DNA of 64,000 nucleotides, from positions 1-64,000 of the forward strand of contig NZ_JAHTMW010000019.1 in NCBI RefSeq assembly GCF_026236535.1. The letters run 5' to 3'. Origin of the DNA: Streptomyces sp. SKN60. Lineage in GTDB: Bacteria; Actinomycetota; Actinomycetes; Streptomycetales; Streptomycetaceae. A program made the position numbers and the translations under genes. This document shows positions 10,501-18,350 of the stretch, piece after piece. A model generated the notes under the pieces. That model had not been told where the DNA came from. It was given only the letters and a program-made list of their open reading frames with translations, and did not search any database. How positions within the stretch are numbered: position 1 is the first letter of the stretch; each line of letters begins with the position of its first letter.

Positions 10501-10827
10501 GCCTAACTCCCCTATTACTGGCCCTTGCGCGGATCCGCACTTCGCGGACCCGGGTCAGACCCTGCGCCGGAACGCGTCGACCGCGGCTGAATGTATCTGC
10601 CCAACTGCCCTCTGCAACAGGTCAATCGGACGAGAATTCTGGGCACGCCGGAAAGGGGAATTGGGGAGAATTTCCTTGATTACGGGGCAAGTCGGGCCCG
10701 GCAAACGGCGCAGATGGGGCACAAGGCGCGGGTACTTTGGCTGCTTCTTGTCAGGTCGGGGCGCATTCTCATATGCGTCTGGCATGAGCAGCGGAGGGGG
10801 CTTCCCCAACTCTATCGCGCTCAACCA
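10501..10827 (-). other. Upstream region of the cold-shock gene
   Basis: About 330 bases without a convincing gene. Base composition is clearly more AT-rich than the surroundings (for example around 10640-10690). A small imperfect hairpin (GGATCCGC / GCGGACCC) lies near 10530-10552. It probably contains the cold-shock promoter and a long leader. I could not identify promoter boxes with confidence. Confidence 0.5.
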
Positions 10828-10875
10828 TGCAGAATTGCCCCTTCCGCTTCTTCTCGCGGAAGGGGCAATTCTGCA
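10828..10875 (-). terminator. Long perfect hairpin, terminator of the thrC operon
   Basis: A perfect 20-bp inverted repeat (10828-10847 with 10856-10875, loop TTCTTCTC). It lies downstream of the sulfur-carrier gene and upstream of the cold-shock gene, both on the minus strand. It is unusually long and AT-containing for this genome. Confidence 0.85.
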
Positions 10876-10941
10876 CTCATCTGTACTGAACGGTAGTACC
10901 GCCAGTAAGTCGGCCGAGGTGACTCGGCTCAGCGCCTCGGC

Positions 10942-11220
10942 TCAGCAGCCGCCGGCGACCGCCGGAATGATCGAGATGCCGGCGCCGTCCGGCGTCGCCG
11001 TCTCCAGGCCCTGCTCGAAGCGCACGTCGTCGTCGTTCACGTACACGTTGACGAAGCGGCGCAGCTTGCCCTGGTCGTCCAGGACGCGGGCGGCGATGCC
11101 CGTGTGGTTCTTCTCCAGGTCGGCGATGACCTCGGCGAGGGTGCCGCCCTCGGCGGGGACCTCGGCCTGGCCGCCGGTGTAGGTGCGGAGGATGGTGGGG
11201 ATGCGGACGTTCACGGCCAT
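10942..11220 (-). CDS. MoaD/ThiS-type sulfur carrier, CysO-like
   Basis: A 92-residue ubiquitin-fold sulfur carrier. The N-terminal strand AVNVRIPTILRTYT and the terminal IPAVAGG are characteristic of CysO-like proteins, which carry a C-terminal thiocarboxylate as sulfur donor in an alternative cysteine synthesis route. Here the di-glycine is followed by one extra Cys (GGC), so the tail must be removed by a protease before activation, as known for some carriers with short C-terminal extensions. It lies 32 bases downstream of thrC in the same operon. No cysM or JAMM protease gene is next to it. Confidence 0.85.
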   Translation of the reverse strand: MAVNVRIPTILRTYTGGQAEVPAEGGTLAEVIADLEKNHTGIAARVLDDQGKLRRFVNVYVNDDDVRFEQGLETATPDGAGISIIPAVAGGC

Positions 11221-11252
11221 GTCTTCGTAACCTCTCAGCGATCGGGCGGGTC

Positions 11253-12554
11253 TCAGTGGGCCAGGCCCGCGTCGCGGAACGCGTCCAGGCTCGGGCGGAT
11301 GGTGGCGGTCGCCTGAGAAGTCTCGGCCACGGCGTCCAGGGTCTTGAGTCCGTCGCCCGTGTTGAGGACGACGGTGGTGAGGGCCGGGTCGATGAGACCG
11401 GCCTCGACGAGCTTCTTCGTCACGCCGACGGTCACGCCGCCCGCGGTCTCGGCGAAGATGCCCTCGGTGCGGGCGAGGATCTTGATGGCCTCGACGACCT
11501 GCTCGTCGTCGACGTCCTCCACGGCGCCGCCGGTGCGGCGGGCGATGTCGAGGACGTACGGGCCGTCGGCCGGGTTGCCGATGGCCAGCGACTTGGCGAT
11601 GGTGTTCGGCTTCTGCGGCCGTACGACGTCGTGGCCGGCCTTGAAGGCGACGGAGACCGGGGAGCAGCCCTCGGCCTGGGCGCCGAAGATCTTGTACGGC
11701 TTGTCCTCGACCAGGCCCAGCTTGATGAGCTCCTGCAGACCCTTGTCGATCTTGGTGAGCTGGGAGCCGGAGGCGATCGGGATGACCAGCTGGTCCGGGA
11801 TGACCCAGCCGAGCTGCTCGCAGATCTCGTACGCGAGCGTCTTGGAGCCCTCGCCGTAGTACGGGCGGAGGTTGACGTTCACGAAGCCCCAGCCCTCGCC
11901 GAGCGGGTCGCCGATGAGCTCCGAGCAGAAGCGGTTGACGTCGTCGTAGTTGCCCTCGATGCCGACGAGGTCGCCGCCGTAGACGGCGGCCATGACGACC
12001 TTGCCCTGCTCCAGGTCGTGCGGGATGAACACGCAGGAGCGGAAGCCGGCGCGGGCGGCGGCGGCGCCGACGGCGCCGGCCAGGTTGCCGGTGGAGGAGC
12101 AGGAGAGGGTGGTGAAGCCGAAGGCGCGGGCGGCCTCGATGGCCTGGGCGACGACCCGGTCCTTGAAGGAGTGGGTCGGGTTGCCGGAGTCGTCCTTGAC
12201 GAACAGCTTGCCGGGCTCGACGCCGAGCTCACGGGCCAAGTTGTCGGCCTGCACGAGCTTGGTCCAGCCGGGGTTCAGGTTCGGCTTCTCGGCGACGTCG
12301 GCCGGGACGGGGAGCAGCGGGGCGTAGCGCCAGATGTTCGCCGGGCCGGCCTCGATGCGCTTGCGCAGCGCCTCGGGGTCGCCGGTCGGCAGGTCGTAGG
12401 CGACTTCGAGCGGACCGAAACAGAGTTCGCAGGCGAAGATCGGGCCGAGCGGGAAGATCTCGCCGCACTCGCGGCAGGAAAGTCCGGACGCGGGACCGAG
12501 GTCGACAGAGGCGGTGGCGAAGGTGGTCGCGGATGCGACGGTCTGAACAGCCAT
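11253..12554 (-). CDS. thrC: Threonine synthase
   Basis: A 433-residue PLP enzyme converting O-phosphohomoserine to threonine. An N-terminal zinc-ribbon-like segment (LSCRECGEIF ... FACELCFG, about residues 22-45) precedes the fold-type II core. GNPTHSFKDRVV contains the PLP lysine and SCSSTGNLAGAV the phosphate cup. The start ATG at 12554 (MAVQTVASATTF) is preferred over an upstream in-frame start that adds an Arg/Lys-rich stretch. The leader before it can form a 9-bp hairpin with one mismatch near 12582-12605. Co-transcribed with the sulfur-carrier gene. Confidence 0.95.
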   Translation of the reverse strand: MAVQTVASATTFATASVDLGPASGLSCRECGEIFPLGPIFACELCFGPLEVAYDLPTGDPEALRKRIEAGPANIWRYAPLLPVPADVAEKPNLNPGWTKLVQADNLARELGVEPGKLFVKDDSGNPTHSFKDRVVAQAIEAARAFGFTTLSCSSTGNLAGAVGAAAARAGFRSCVFIPHDLEQGKVVMAAVYGGDLVGIEGNYDDVNRFCSELIGDPLGEGWGFVNVNLRPYYGEGSKTLAYEICEQLGWVIPDQLVIPIASGSQLTKIDKGLQELIKLGLVEDKPYKIFGAQAEGCSPVSVAFKAGHDVVRPQKPNTIAKSLAIGNPADGPYVLDIARRTGGAVEDVDDEQVVEAIKILARTEGIFAETAGGVTVGVTKKLVEAGLIDPALTTVVLNTGDGLKTLDAVAETSQATATIRPSLDAFRDAGLAH

Positions 12555-12827
12555 GGAGGCGAGGCCCTTTCTCCTCATCTTCCTCGCGACGCACTTCGTC
12601 ACGAGACGGATTTGGCACCTTCCCTAGTCGGGGGACCTCGCTGGAGGACGAGTAGTGACCGACTGGAGGGTTGCCGGGGCTTCAACGGGCCGTATCCCTC
12701 TGCCCCTCTGGATGAGCGGTATTCGATTGTGAGACGCGGTCGGCACCCCGACATGCATCGGGCATCCGCGTTGTTCAAGACTGTAACCGAAGCCTTCGAC
12801 GGTGGAACCGGTCGTCCGATCCGCGAG

Positions 12828-13784
12828 ATGGAGATCACGTTGCTGGAAGAAGTGGAGCGCTGGCTGTCCCGGCGGTCCTGGTCCGTGGCCGACCGCCCGC
12901 TGGAGGGGATCCTCGCCGCCAAGCGGGGTACGACGATCAGCGTCGTGCTGCCCGCGCTGAACGAGGAGGCGACGGTCGGGGACATCGTCCGGGTGATCCG
13001 CGGCGAACTGATGAGCGAGTCCGTGCCCCTCGTGGACGAACTCGTCGTCGTCGACTCGGGCTCCACCGACCGTACGGCGGAGGTCGCGGCGGCGGCCGGC
13101 GCGCGGGTGGTGGCGCGGGACGCGATCCTGCCGCGGATACCGGCGGTGCCCGGCAAGGGCGAGGTGCTGTGGCGGTCACTGATGGTGACGAGCGGCGACA
13201 TCGTCTGCTTCGTGGACGCGGATCTCAAGGACTTCTCGGCGGACTTCGTCACGGGCATCGTGGGGCCGCTGCTCACCGATCCGGACGTGGCGTTCGTGAA
13301 GGCGATGTACGACCGCCCGCTCGCCGACGCGCCCGGTCAGGGCGGTCGGGTGACGGAGCTGGTGGCGCGGCCGCTGCTCAATCTGCACTGGCCGCAGCTG
13401 GCCGGTTTCGTACAGCCGCTGGGCGGCGAGTACGCGGCGCGGCGCTCGCTGCTGGAGCGGCTGCCGTTCCCGGTCGGTTACGGAGTGGAGCTGGGGCTGC
13501 TCGTCGACGCGCTGCACACGGTGGGCCTGGACGCCCTCGCGCAGGTGGACGTGGGGGTGCGCAAGCACCGGCACCAGGACGGGCGGGCGCTCGGCCGGAT
13601 GGCGGCGGCGATCTACCGGACGGCCCAGCTGCGGCTCTCGCGGGGGCACCTGGTGCGGCCGCGGCTGACGCAGTTCGAGCGGAGCGAGGACGGCTTCACC
13701 CCTCGTACGTACGAGGTGGACACGGAGGAGCGGCCGCCGATGGTGGAGATCGCGGAGTACGCGGAGCGGCGCCGCGTGGCGTAA
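12828..13784 (+). CDS. gpgS: Glucosyl-3-phosphoglycerate synthase
   Basis: A 318-residue GT-A glycosyltransferase (family GT81 type) that transfers glucose from an NDP-glucose to 3-phosphoglycerate, the first step toward glucosylglycerate. SVVLPALNEEATVGDI near residue 38, VVDSGSTDRT, and the metal-binding VDADLKD near 129 match the family. LHWPQLAGFVQPLGGEYA and GYGVELGLL are also typical. The start is uncertain: ATG 12828 gives the family-like MEITLLEEVERWL, while ATG 12753 and GTG 12729 are in frame upstream and no candidate has a strong ribosome site. Divergent from thrC. The otsA gene lies nearby. Confidence 0.88.
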   Translation: MEITLLEEVERWLSRRSWSVADRPLEGILAAKRGTTISVVLPALNEEATVGDIVRVIRGELMSESVPLVDELVVVDSGSTDRTAEVAAAAGARVVARDAILPRIPAVPGKGEVLWRSLMVTSGDIVCFVDADLKDFSADFVTGIVGPLLTDPDVAFVKAMYDRPLADAPGQGGRVTELVARPLLNLHWPQLAGFVQPLGGEYAARRSLLERLPFPVGYGVELGLLVDALHTVGLDALAQVDVGVRKHRHQDGRALGRMAAAIYRTAQLRLSRGHLVRPRLTQFERSEDGFTPRTYEVDTEERPPMVEIAEYAERRRVA

Positions 13785-13822
13785 CACCCGATAATGGGCA
13801 TTTCTGCCTAAATTTCCGTCCC

Positions 13823-14194
13823 ATGCGGTTCACAAGGGAAACGGGAATCCTGCTGGCGGCGGGGGCACTCCTGCTCACGGGTACGGGTACGGGCACGGCC
13901 GACACCTATGTGCCGTCCGCCCTGACCATGTCGGTCCCGCTACGGGACCCGAGCGCGCCCCCAACCCCGAGCACGCCCAGCCCAAGCGAGCCCGCGACCG
14001 GACCGAGCCCTTCTGCAGCGGTCTCCACTCCCCCTCCCCCGCACCCCGGCCCCCAGGGCGGCGCCAAGCCCCACGCGACGGCCGGGACCGGCGGCACCGG
14101 GGAGCGCCTGTGGCTGCTGGGTGCGCTGGGCGTGGCTCTGGCGGCGACCGGCGCGGTGGCGATGGCGGCGATGCGGGGCCACCGGGACTCCTGA
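13823..14194 (+). CDS. Small Pro/Thr/Ser-rich cell-surface protein with C-terminal membrane anchor
   Basis: A 123-residue protein. It has an N-terminal signal (RFTRETGILLAAGALLL, to about residue 26), a central low-complexity Pro/Ser/Thr region (PPTPSTPSPSEP) and a C-terminal transmembrane helix (LWLLGALGVALAATGAVAMA) followed by RGHRDS. This is the layout of a wall-spanning membrane-anchored protein, but there is no LPxTG sortase motif. The ATG at 13823 starts the signal peptide. Function unknown. Confidence 0.7.
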   Translation: MRFTRETGILLAAGALLLTGTGTGTADTYVPSALTMSVPLRDPSAPPTPSTPSPSEPATGPSPSAAVSTPPPPHPGPQGGAKPHATAGTGGTGERLWLLGALGVALAATGAVAMAAMRGHRDS

Positions 14195-14277
14195 GGCGGC
14201 TGGTGCATGGCTGGCCCGAATCCGTACGTCTGGAATCCGCACGTTTGAGCGTTTACCGGACGGGCTAGGTTCGCCGT

Positions 14278-15726
14278 ATGGCTTCTGTCCTCGTGGCATC
14301 CAACCGCGGACCGGTCTCGTACAGCGTGCGCGACGACGGTTCGCTGAGCGCACGGCGGGGCGGCGGCGGCCTGGTCTCGGGCCTGAGCGCGGTGTCGTCC
14401 GAGGACAGCCTGTGGGTGTGCGCGGCGCTCGGCGCGGGCGACCGGGAGGCGGTGCGGCGCGGGGTGGCCGAGCCCGGGGTGCGGATGCTGGACATCGACC
14501 CGGAGGTGTACGCCGACGCGTACAACGGCATCGCGAACTCGGTGCTGTGGTTCCTCCACCACCACCTGTACGACATCCCCCGCGAGCCCGTCTTCGACGC
14601 GGCCTTCCGCCGCCGCTGGGCCTCGTACCGCGCCTACAACCGCGCGTTCGCCGAGGCGCTGGCCGCGGCCGCCGACGAGGGCGCGGCGGTGCTGGTGCAG
14701 GACTACCACCTGGCGCTTGTCCCCGGGATGCTGCGCGAGCTGCGCCCGGATCTGCGGATCGGGCACTTCACGCACACGCCGTGGGCGGAGCCGGGGTATC
14801 TGCGGATGCTGCCGGAGGACATCCTGCAGGAGCTGCTGTGGGGCATGCTCGGCGCGGACGAGCTGGGCTTCCACACGGCGATGTGGAGCGGTGCGTTCAT
14901 GCAGGGCGCGTCCTTCGACAACGAGTCGGGGACCGCGGTGCCGTACTTCCCGGCGGGGACGGCCTGGCGGGGCGTGGAGCACCGGCGCGGCAGCGGGCCC
15001 GGCGCCCAGAAGCGCGTCACCAACGTCTCCGTCCACCCGCTCGGCGTCGACGGCGACGACCTGCGGGCCCTCGCCCACCGTCCCGAGGTGGACGCCCGGC
15101 TGGCCCGGCTCCACGCGGAGGTCGGGGACCGCAAGACCATCGTCCGGGTCGACCGCACCGAGCTGTCGAAGAACATCCTGCGCGGCCTCATGGCCTACCG
15201 GGAGCTCCTCACCACCCACCCCGAATGGCGCGACCGGGTCGTCCACCTGGCCTCCGCCTACCCGTCCCGCCAGGACCTGGAGTCCTACCGCGCGTACACG
15301 GCCTCCGTCGTCGCCCTCGCCGAGGAGATCAACGCCGAGTTCGGCACGGCGGACTGGCAGCCGGTCCTGCTCTCCGTCGAGGACGACTTCACCCGCTCCC
15401 TCGCCGCCTACCGCCTCGCGGACGTGGCCCTGGTCAACCCGGTCCGCGACGGCATGAACCTGGTCGCCAAGGAGATCCCGGTGGTCTCCGAGGCGGGCTG
15501 CGCGCTCGTCCTGTCCCGCGGCGCCGGCGCGTACGAGGAGCTGCACGCGGACGCCCTCCCGGTGAACCCCTTCGACATCACCGCCACCGCCGACGCCCTC
15601 CACCACGCCCTGTCGATGCCTCCGGCGGAACGCGCCGACCGCACCAAGCGCCTCGCCGCCGCGGCCACCGCCCTCCCACCCCAACGCTGGTTCCTCAACC
15701 AGCTGGAGGCCCTGCGGGGTTCCTGA
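14278..15726 (+). CDS. otsA: Trehalose-6-phosphate synthase
   Basis: A 482-residue GT20 enzyme making trehalose 6-phosphate from UDP/GDP-glucose and glucose 6-phosphate. The N-terminal VASNRGPVSYS and GGGGLVSGL loop bind the donor. QDYHLALVPGMLRE (near 140), HFTHTPWAEPGYLRM, VDRTELSKNILRGL and VNPVRDGMNLVAKE are the conserved acceptor and donor contacts. Length is normal for the family. The partner phosphatase otsB is about 6 kb downstream on the other strand, so the two are not an operon. Confidence 0.95.
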   Translation: MASVLVASNRGPVSYSVRDDGSLSARRGGGGLVSGLSAVSSEDSLWVCAALGAGDREAVRRGVAEPGVRMLDIDPEVYADAYNGIANSVLWFLHHHLYDIPREPVFDAAFRRRWASYRAYNRAFAEALAAAADEGAAVLVQDYHLALVPGMLRELRPDLRIGHFTHTPWAEPGYLRMLPEDILQELLWGMLGADELGFHTAMWSGAFMQGASFDNESGTAVPYFPAGTAWRGVEHRRGSGPGAQKRVTNVSVHPLGVDGDDLRALAHRPEVDARLARLHAEVGDRKTIVRVDRTELSKNILRGLMAYRELLTTHPEWRDRVVHLASAYPSRQDLESYRAYTASVVALAEEINAEFGTADWQPVLLSVEDDFTRSLAAYRLADVALVNPVRDGMNLVAKEIPVVSEAGCALVLSRGAGAYEELHADALPVNPFDITATADALHHALSMPPAERADRTKRLAAAATALPPQRWFLNQLEALRGS

Positions 15727-15922
15727 GCGGATACCGGACCCTGCCCCTCCCCTACTGCACCCCTATGTACGGGGAGGAAATTCTTCGGGGTCTCCCCCCT
15801 CCTCGTGCGGGTCCTTCCGTGCCAGACTCGCCGCGATCGTTCCCCCAGGCGATCCGTAAGTCTCCTACGGAACCACGCGAACCATGCGGCACCCCGCATG
15901 TGAGCGAAGGGATCGCGCAGCC

Positions 15923-18223
15923 TTGAGAAACAAGATTGTCGTGGGCATGACCCTCGGGTCGGCGCTCACCGCACTTCTCGCCGCGGGACTCACCCCCGCC
16001 GCGGCGCAGGAGGCCAGGGACAGCAGCCCCGGCGCCACCGCCGCGCCCCGGGCGGACGACCGGCCCGGGCCGCTCAGCAAGCAGCGCAGCGAACTGCGCA
16101 AGAAGGCGATCGACCTGGTGGCCAAGGGCAAGGCGAAGGCGAACGCCCGTGGCGTCGTCGAGGTCGCGCCCGGCAAGTTCGCCGAGACCGAGACCACCAC
16201 CGAGACGCGGCAGGAGAAGATCTTCACGATCCTCTCCGAGTTCGGCGACCAGAGCTCCGGGAAGCTCGGCTCGGTGCCCGGACCGCTGCACAACCAGATA
16301 CCGCAGCCGGACCGCAGCACCGACAACTCCAACGCCTGGACCGCGGACTTCTCCAAGTCGCACTACGAGGAGCTGTTCAACGGCTCCGGCGAGTCGATGA
16401 AGACGTTCTACGAGAAGCTGTCCAGCGGCCGCTACTCCGTCTCCAACACCGTCGAGGACTGGGTCAAGGTCCCCGGCAACGCCTCCACCTACGGCGACAA
16501 CTCCGTCGAGGACACCGGCGGCTCCTGGGCCTTCATCCAGGACACCGGCGACGCCTGGTGGAACGCCCAGCTCGCGGCCGGCAAGACGCCCGCCGAGATC
16601 GACGCGTACCTCGCGCAGTTCGACGTCTGGGACCGCAACGACTGGGACCACGACGGCAACTTCGACGAGCCCGACGGCTACATCGACCACTTCCAGGCCG
16701 TGCACGCCGGCATGGGCGAGGACGCGGGCGGCGGCGCGCAGGGCGAGGACGCCATCTGGTCGCACCGCTGGTACGTCAACGGTGACGACTTCGGGCTCAC
16801 CGGCCCCGACGTCTCCGGCGCCCAGAACAAGGCGGGCGGCGCCCGCATCGGCCAGTCCAAGTACTGGCTCGGCGACTACACCACCGAGGGCGAGAACGGC
16901 GGACTCGGCGTCTTCTGCCACGAGTTCGGCCACGACCTCGGCCTGCCGGACTTCTACGACACCAACGGCGGCGAGAACTCCACCGCCTTCTGGACCCTGA
17001 TGAGCTCCGGCTCCTGGCTCGGCCACGGCGCCGCCGCCAACGAGGGCATCGGCACCCACCCGGGTCTGATGGGCGCCGAGGAGAAGCTGTTCCTCGGCTG
17101 GCTGGACTACGCCGACGCGCCGCTCGGCGCCACCGGCTCGTACACCCTGAGCCCCGCCGCCCTCCAGGTCGCCGGCAAGGCGCAGGCCGTCCGCGTCGCG
17201 CTCCCCGACAAGACGAGCAGCACCCCGTACGCGACGCCCGCCTCCGGCACGCACGCCTGGTGGACCGGCTCCGCCGACGGCCTCAACCAGTCCCTCACCC
17301 GCTCCGTCCCCGCCACCTCGCGGGTCACGGTCAAGGCGAGCGCCTGGTACGAGATCGAGGCCGACTTCGACTACCTCTTCGCCGAGTACTCCGTCGACGG
17401 CGGCGCCAACTGGCAGCGCGCGGGTGCGGCCGTCTCCGGCTCCTCGGCCGGCAGGTGGACGACGCTGCGCTTCTCGTACGACGCCGCGGGCCAGCCCTCG
17501 CTGTTCCGCTTCCGCTACCAGACCGACGGCGGCGTGCACTTCGCCGGCGCCTTCCTCGACGACATCAGCTTCGCCACCGGCGGCACCACGCTCGCCTCCG
17601 ACGACGTCGAGCAGGGCACCAACGGCTGGACCGCGCAGGACCGCTGGAAGATCTCCACCGGCACCGAGACGGCCACCTACCCGCGCTACTACCTGGTGGA
17701 GAACCGCGAGTACGTCGGCGCCGACGCGCTCCTCGCCGAGGGCCCGTACCAGTTCAGCAAGGGCATCACCGCCCCCGACTGGGTCGAGTTCTTCAAGTTC
17801 CAGAACGGCATGCTGGTCTGGTACGTGGACCGCTCGTACGACGACAACAACGTCAGCTCCCACCCCGGCGGCGGCTCGGCGATGGCGGTCGACGCCCGTC
17901 CGACCCCGTTCCGCTGGGACGACGGCACCGCGCCCAGCAACCGCCGTCAGCCCTTCGACGCCACCTTCGGCCTGGAGCCGACGGACGCGACCTGCCTCCA
18001 CAAGGAGGTCCTTGTCGGCAAGGGCAAGCAGCAGACCGTCGCGACGAAGGCCGCCTGCGCGCCCTCCGTCCCCGGCATGCCGGTCTTCGACGACACCGAC
18101 CCGAACGCCTACTACGACCCGACGGCCCCCCAGGCCAGCGTGAAGGTCGCGGGCCACGGCACGAAGATCACCGTCACCGGCGACGCGGGCGACGACCTGA
18201 CGATCACGGTGGCGAACCCGTAG
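15923..18223 (+). CDS. Secreted M6 (immune inhibitor A type) metalloprotease
   Basis: A 766-residue exported zinc protease. The signal peptide is about residues 1-34 (ending PAAAQEA). A propeptide-like region follows, then the M6 catalytic domain with CHEFGHDLGLPDFYD near residue 332: HExxH with the downstream Asp and the GxWxxM-type STAFWTLMSSGSW. The C-terminal half has an all-beta MAM/CUB-like portion. The TTG at 15923 is chosen because AAGGGA precedes it and it begins the signal peptide. An upstream ATG at 15884 would add an unlikely basic extension. A terminator follows. Confidence 0.9.
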   Translation: MRNKIVVGMTLGSALTALLAAGLTPAAAQEARDSSPGATAAPRADDRPGPLSKQRSELRKKAIDLVAKGKAKANARGVVEVAPGKFAETETTTETRQEKIFTILSEFGDQSSGKLGSVPGPLHNQIPQPDRSTDNSNAWTADFSKSHYEELFNGSGESMKTFYEKLSSGRYSVSNTVEDWVKVPGNASTYGDNSVEDTGGSWAFIQDTGDAWWNAQLAAGKTPAEIDAYLAQFDVWDRNDWDHDGNFDEPDGYIDHFQAVHAGMGEDAGGGAQGEDAIWSHRWYVNGDDFGLTGPDVSGAQNKAGGARIGQSKYWLGDYTTEGENGGLGVFCHEFGHDLGLPDFYDTNGGENSTAFWTLMSSGSWLGHGAAANEGIGTHPGLMGAEEKLFLGWLDYADAPLGATGSYTLSPAALQVAGKAQAVRVALPDKTSSTPYATPASGTHAWWTGSADGLNQSLTRSVPATSRVTVKASAWYEIEADFDYLFAEYSVDGGANWQRAGAAVSGSSAGRWTTLRFSYDAAGQPSLFRFRYQTDGGVHFAGAFLDDISFATGGTTLASDDVEQGTNGWTAQDRWKISTGTETATYPRYYLVENREYVGADALLAEGPYQFSKGITAPDWVEFFKFQNGMLVWYVDRSYDDNNVSSHPGGGSAMAVDARPTPFRWDDGTAPSNRRQPFDATFGLEPTDATCLHKEVLVGKGKQQTVATKAACAPSVPGMPVFDDTDPNAYYDPTAPQASVKVAGHGTKITVTGDAGDDLTITVANP

Positions 18224-18249
18224 GTTCCGCCGCACTGATCCTGTTCAAA

Positions 18250-18280
18250 AAGGGGCGCCCCGCCTGCCGGGGCGCCCCTT
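18250..18280 (+). terminator. Terminator after the M6 protease gene
   Basis: A perfect 13-bp stem (18250-18262 with 18268-18280) closed by CCTGC, preceded by an A run and ending in TT. It lies 26 bases past the protease stop codon. Confidence 0.9.
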
Positions 18281-18350
18281 CCCGCTGTTACGCTCCCGTC
18301 CACCTGCGGTGGGGGGCACGGCAGGCTTGTGAGTTCCTGGGAGGAACCGG

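Noticed and set aside
11256..12752. Plus-strand frame running into the gpgS gene from within thrC
   Set aside because: The first 500 codons are the antisense of thrC; only the part after about 12753-12828 is protein-like.
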